This document shows, piece after piece, positions 28,750 to 32,073 of a stretch of 32,073 nucleotides of DNA (its first letter is position 1; each line of letters opens with the position of its first letter). This DNA comes from Pseudobdellovibrionaceae bacterium (GTDB lineage Bacteria; Bdellovibrionota; Bdellovibrionia; Bdellovibrionales; UBA1609). The notes under the pieces were generated by a model that had not been told where the DNA came from, ran no database searches, and saw nothing but the letters and a program-made list of their open reading frames with translations. The position numbers were made by a program, and so were the translations under genes. The stretch is from NCBI GenBank assembly GCA_018663505.1, contig JABJQG010000001.1, positions 1-32,073 of the forward strand, given 5' to 3'.

Positions 28750-30102
28750 TTAACCGTAAATTTTTTTATTTAAAAAGTAAACTTCTTTTACTTTGCCATT
28801 TTCAAAATAAGTTTTACAACCTGACACACTGTCCTTTCGTCCGTATTGAAAATACGGCTTCAAGTCTCCCTGGAGTTTATTAATACCCGCCTGTGGGCTC
28901 TCATATAAAGCCACTAAATTTGTAAATATACTTGGCTTTTCTATGGGGCTATCTGAGCCAAAATCAAAATCAATACCTGCTTGTTTAAGTGCTTGCCAAG
29001 GAAATACAAATGCATACAACTCTCCCAGCTTATCTTTTAACCAGGGCCTATCAGAGAGCCAGTGACAGGGCTGCATATGACAGCTAACATTTAGATTTTT
29101 CATCTTCAATATGTCCGTTGGCTTAGCCATTTGAGCATGCTCTAAGTGAATTTTCCCAAAAACACCTTCACTTTGAAGATCCAGTGATATATCCACAACC
29201 TTTTCTACAGCTAAATCTCCAATACAATGAACGGCTACCTCTAAATTTCGCTGCCAAGTAGCAGCGATAATATCTTTAAGAATTTCATCTGAATAGATCT
29301 GAAACCCACACTGTCCACTCCCCTGGTAATTGCCGCTCAATAAAGCACCCTCAGAACCTAGAGCTCCATCAAAAAAAATTTTTAGGCCTCTTGATTTTAT
29401 AAGAGCAGAATCTTGATTTTTTAGACTTACTATTTTATCCAAAAATTCATTAAGCGGAATATCATCCTTTAAATAATAAAAACTCTCCACAAATAGCTGC
29501 AACTGATTATTGATTTCTAATTTTTTTAGAATCTCCCACTGCTGGAATTCACAACCCACATCACGCACATGAGTGAATCCATTTTCATGAAAAATATTCT
29601 GTGCTCTTAAAATATAATTCTGAATTTGCTTTTGGCTGAGTTGGGGGATCAGCTTTTCAACCCATTTTTTTGCCGCGTCAATAAATAGACCTGTGGGCTT
29701 ATGGTTTTTATCCTGCACCACTACTCCTCCAGCTACTTCTAATTGCTTGGGTAGAGACATCAAACTAAGGGCTTTAGAGTTTACCCACACACAATGGGCA
29801 TCAGCTTTTGTAAATGCCACTGGAAAATCTGGAAAATATTTATCTAAGTCTTCTTTTGTGGGCAAAGTGCCACCCCAGTTAGACTCATGCCAGCCATAAC
29901 CCAATAACCATTGCCCATGATAATGCTGCGGATTTAATTCTAAACGTGAAAGTTGATCTAAGGAATTTATATGTTTTAAACAAAGGCGTTCATCAAATAG
30001 TCCTGTGCCCATAAGGTGCACATGACTATCATAAACATTTTCTAAAGCGAAAGGCTTAGTTGTTGCCTCCGCGGACTCTGCTTCCAGTATTTGAACTTCC
30101 AT
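28750..30102 (-). CDS. YtcJ-like amidohydrolase (metal-dependent)
   Basis: A 450-aa member of the amidohydrolase superfamily, group 3 (YtcJ-like). DSHVHLMGTG holds the metal-binding HxH (His27, His29); KIFFDGALGSEGALL, AVHCIGD (His292), KIHLEHAQM (His322) and FDFGSDSP (Asp384) supply the other expected positions. Typical homologues have about 50-80 residues before HxH; here there are 26, so the N-terminal beta-sandwich portion is short or the start is misread. The only ATG (30102) lacks a ribosome site and overlaps the upstream gene by 47 bases. Substrate unknown. Confidence 0.85.
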   Translation of the reverse strand: MEVQILEAESAEATTKPFALENVYDSHVHLMGTGLFDERLCLKHINSLDQLSRLELNPQHYHGQWLLGYGWHESNWGGTLPTKEDLDKYFPDFPVAFTKADAHCVWVNSKALSLMSLPKQLEVAGGVVVQDKNHKPTGLFIDAAKKWVEKLIPQLSQKQIQNYILRAQNIFHENGFTHVRDVGCEFQQWEILKKLEINNQLQLFVESFYYLKDDIPLNEFLDKIVSLKNQDSALIKSRGLKIFFDGALGSEGALLSGNYQGSGQCGFQIYSDEILKDIIAATWQRNLEVAVHCIGDLAVEKVVDISLDLQSEGVFGKIHLEHAQMAKPTDILKMKNLNVSCHMQPCHWLSDRPWLKDKLGELYAFVFPWQALKQAGIDFDFGSDSPIEKPSIFTNLVALYESPQAGINKLQGDLKPYFQYGRKDSVSGCKTYFENGKVKEVYFLNKKIYG

Positions 30103-32073
30103 CTGTAAAACTACTACCAGAATAATTTTGAGTTGGATAGGGGTTAAAGCCCGTTTGGTAAGGATTCGCTGATGTTGGGTAGAATGAAGACGAACCTAAA
30201 TAACCATTATTAGCTTGGCCGCTGAGGTTAAATGTATTATTTGAACCGCTTCCATAATAAGGATTATAGCCAGAACCTACTCCCGAATATGGGTTATAGC
30301 CGGAACCAGAACCACCTGTACCCCACATGCCGTTATTGTAAGGAAGTGTGTTATAACCACCAATTCCAATGCCTCCACCGATGCCGATTCCGCCACCAAT
30401 TCCAATACCTCCACCGATGCCGATTCCGCCACCGATTTGACCGCCAACTCCTGGCATGCCGCCACCAAATCCATATAGGCCCTGGTAGGCTTGGCTCACT
30501 TTGCTTTGTAATTGCTGAATTTGCATAGTTAAATTTGAAATGTTCTGATAGGCCACTTGTTGCTGTTGTTGCCTTTGCACCTGCTGTTGATAAACTTGTT
30601 GTTGATACTGAGCATAGGCCTGTTGTTGTTGTTGAGCCATTTGCGCCATTTGCTGTTGGTATTGCGCACTCATGCCTCCATTTGGGAACTGATTTCCACC
30701 TGGAAAACCTGGGTACTGGTTGCCGCCAGGAAAGCCTGGGTACTGATTCCCACCTGGAAAACCTGGGTAACCGCCTGGATACATTAATGGATTTACACTA
30801 TATGGTCCTGCAGCCATCCCCCCTTGAAAGGGCCAACCTGCACCTGTATTGTACCCGTTATTTCCTGCCCCAGCCCAAGGACCAGCATACCCCCAAGGCC
30901 CCTGCCCTGGTGTAAAAGGTCCCATTGGTGCCCCAGAATAAGAAGGTGGGTAACCAAACGCACTCCCATTGGTTCCACCAGGACCGTAGCCTGTGGAACA
31001 TGCATAACTGCCCATACCAAGCCCGCCATAACTTGCACCGTAGCTTCCGCCTGCAGCAAACCCATAACCTAAACCACTCATAAGAGTAATATAAGGATCT
31101 GCTGTACGAGCACCAAACCCTGCATCTGCAGCATTTTCAATAGCTTTTTCCTGGATCTTATAGGCCACTGCTCCGCCTGTAAATGCACCAATCACATCAC
31201 CCCAAATTTCACCATTGGACTTTGATCTTACATATCTGGTTTCACAGTTTACACAATTTTGACCTTCCACTTTGTCGTATTTTTTAGATTTTTCAATACT
31301 TTTTCTTTTCTTTTTTACCGCTTTTTTATAGTCTTTCTCAGCTCGTATCCGAAACTTCTCTACTCTCTTCCACTTACCCTTGAATTCCCGATAGTCTTCG
31401 TAAAGCTGTTCTAAGCCTAAGCCTTCGTAAGAGTCTTCATCTTCGTCATCATCTTCATCTTCATCTTCATCTTCATCTTCATCTTCATCTTCATCTTCGT
31501 CATCATCCCCGGTTCCTTCAATGGCTAATTTACAAGTATCTGTATATTTATCCTTTGCTTTTTTACCCTTATAAGGCGCATTTCCACAAAATGCTGACAA
31601 CTTATTTAGATTAATAGCATCTAAAAATTCATTTCTTTTGCCTCCCTCTGGAGTCGTCTTACAAAAAAGGTCATCCACAATTATTACTTCAGATTCACCT
31701 TCTTCTGAAGTAGTACTAGTTCCAAAAATACTACCAGAAGAATCACCTTTACCATTTCCTTTTGAGTTCGCACAGGCCGGGTCATAGTCTGATGCCGATC
31801 TCTCATTTGCATAAAAATCAAATATTTGATCCACAACGGCACTCTTTAAATGTTTTTTATTCTTTAACTTCTTTTTTCTAGCCTTAATTTCATTCCAAAG
31901 AGCCTTTTTTTTATTTTTGTATCTTGCTTCTTTTTTCAATGCCTTCTCAACTACACCAGCTTTTCTTTTTACACCTTTAGAATTGACAGCCAATGCTTGT
32001 GCTGTTTGAGCGCCACAATAGGGTTGTCCGCCTCTACTTCCACCAAATCCATTCATCTGGTACTGTGCTTGGG
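30056..32073 (-). CDS. Low-complexity glycine/glutamine-rich protein (5'-truncated at window edge)
   Basis: At least 672 codons; the frame stays open to the right edge before the first Met at 32056 (preceded by QAQYQ), so the real start probably lies outside. In order: a basic helical N-terminal region (KKALWNEIKARKKKLKNKKH), an acidic tract of Asp-Glu repeats, a lysine-rich coiled segment, a Gly/Tyr/Pro-rich region with three YPGFPGGNQ units, a Gln-rich run, and a GIGIGG repeat region before a Ser/Gly/Asn-rich tail. No catalytic domain is seen. It looks like a surface or matrix-type protein. It heads an operon with the amidohydrolase and lipoprotein. Confidence 0.75.
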   Translation of the reverse strand, partial: QAQYQMNGFGGSRGGQPYCGAQTAQALAVNSKGVKRKAGVVEKALKKEARYKNKKKALWNEIKARKKKLKNKKHLKSAVVDQIFDFYANERSASDYDPACANSKGNGKGDSSGSIFGTSTTSEEGESEVIIVDDLFCKTTPEGGKRNEFLDAINLNKLSAFCGNAPYKGKKAKDKYTDTCKLAIEGTGDDDEDEDEDEDEDEDEDEDDDEDEDSYEGLGLEQLYEDYREFKGKWKRVEKFRIRAEKDYKKAVKKKRKSIEKSKKYDKVEGQNCVNCETRYVRSKSNGEIWGDVIGAFTGGAVAYKIQEKAIENAADAGFGARTADPYITLMSGLGYGFAAGGSYGASYGGLGMGSYACSTGYGPGGTNGSAFGYPPSYSGAPMGPFTPGQGPWGYAGPWAGAGNNGYNTGAGWPFQGGMAAGPYSVNPLMYPGGYPGFPGGNQYPGFPGGNQYPGFPGGNQFPNGGMSAQYQQQMAQMAQQQQQAYAQYQQQVYQQQVQRQQQQQVAYQNISNLTMQIQQLQSKVSQAYQGLYGFGGGMPGVGGQIGGGIGIGGGIGIGGGIGIGGGIGIGGYNTLPYNNGMWGTGGSGSGYNPYSGVGSGYNPYYGSGSNNTFNLSGQANNGYLGSSSFYPTSANPYQTGFNPYPTQNYSGSSFTDGSSNTGSRVRGGNN
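30361..30432. repeat. Two 36-bp tandem repeats encoding GIGIGG units
   Basis: Units 30361-30396 and 30397-30432 differ at one base. Each encodes two six-residue GIGIGG-type repeats of the low-complexity protein. Confidence 0.9.
30689..30769. repeat. Three 27-bp tandem repeats encoding YPGFPGGNQ
   Basis: Units at 30689-30715, 30716-30742 and 30743-30769. Copies 1 and 3 differ at one base; copy 2 has diverged at several, mostly silent, sites. Confidence 0.9.
31451..31498. repeat. Hexanucleotide microsatellite (ATCTTC x8)
   Basis: Eight consecutive ATCTTC units encode alternating Glu and Asp in the acidic tract. Because the unit is six bases, slippage changes length in frame. Confidence 0.92.

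Noticed and set aside
30361-30432. CRISPR-like array
   Set aside because: Units are directly abutting in-frame coding repeats without spacers and no cas genes are present.
30535-31072. Several open frames on both strands opposite the low-complexity gene
   Set aside because: They are shadows of its repetitive GC-richer coding sequence, with biased compositions and no ribosome sites.

Overview
The window is AT-rich and densely packed with genes on both strands. Many encode signal peptides or lipoboxes. Two regulators of the TIGR02147 type, small secreted cysteine proteins, a Tad/Flp-like pilin cluster, metalloprotease-like lipoproteins and a large lytic-transglycosylase lipoprotein together suggest a Bdellovibrio-like predatory bacterium (Bdellovibrionota). 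This is an inference from gene content, not a search result.

Region 1 (140-5809) is accessory sequence. A LysR regulator is divergent to three small secreted proteins. A lipoprotein with a full HExxHxxGxxH motif and a candidate Met-turn follows. Next come a secreted protein paired with a TIGR02147 regulator, and a further secreted protein of unknown function.

Region 2 (about 6003-11961) looks like an integrated mobile element. It holds a protein with a sigma-region-4-like helix-turn-helix, a membrane-anchored FtsK/SpoIIIE-type translocase, a replication-relaxation-like protein, an 8-residue leader ORF, a small protein and a large serine recombinase. The recombinase frame runs through a strong terminator hairpin and ends inside the 3' end of tRNA-Leu(UAG), the probable attachment site. 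No second att copy was found by eye.

Region 3 (12261-13759) is housekeeping: gcvT-gcvH of the glycine cleavage system, without gcvP. folD at 23642-24493 adds a second one-carbon enzyme.

Region 4 (13863-23615) is a cell-envelope region. It contains a large lipoprotein with HELHH, two paralogous small secreted proteins and a third protein carrying two tandem copies of the same cysteine motif. It also has a TPR-like lipoprotein, a TIGR02147 regulator overlapping a GreA/GreB-like gene, and an 827-codon frame for a lytic-transglycosylase lipoprotein. The two paralogues share an upstream box at almost the same distance from their starts, in one case in the intergenic region next to the regulator.

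Region 5 (24590-28375) has a small conserved-looking protein, a perfect 54-bp inverted repeat around a 61-nt centre, then overlapping pilin-type genes (Flp pilin, TadE-like, TadG-like, a mini-pilin) and two envelope proteins. No Tad ATPase, secretin or platform gene is visible.

Region 6 (28396-32073) is a leftward three-gene group: a glycine/glutamine-rich low-complexity protein (cut by the window edge), a YtcJ-like amidohydrolase and a small lipoprotein.
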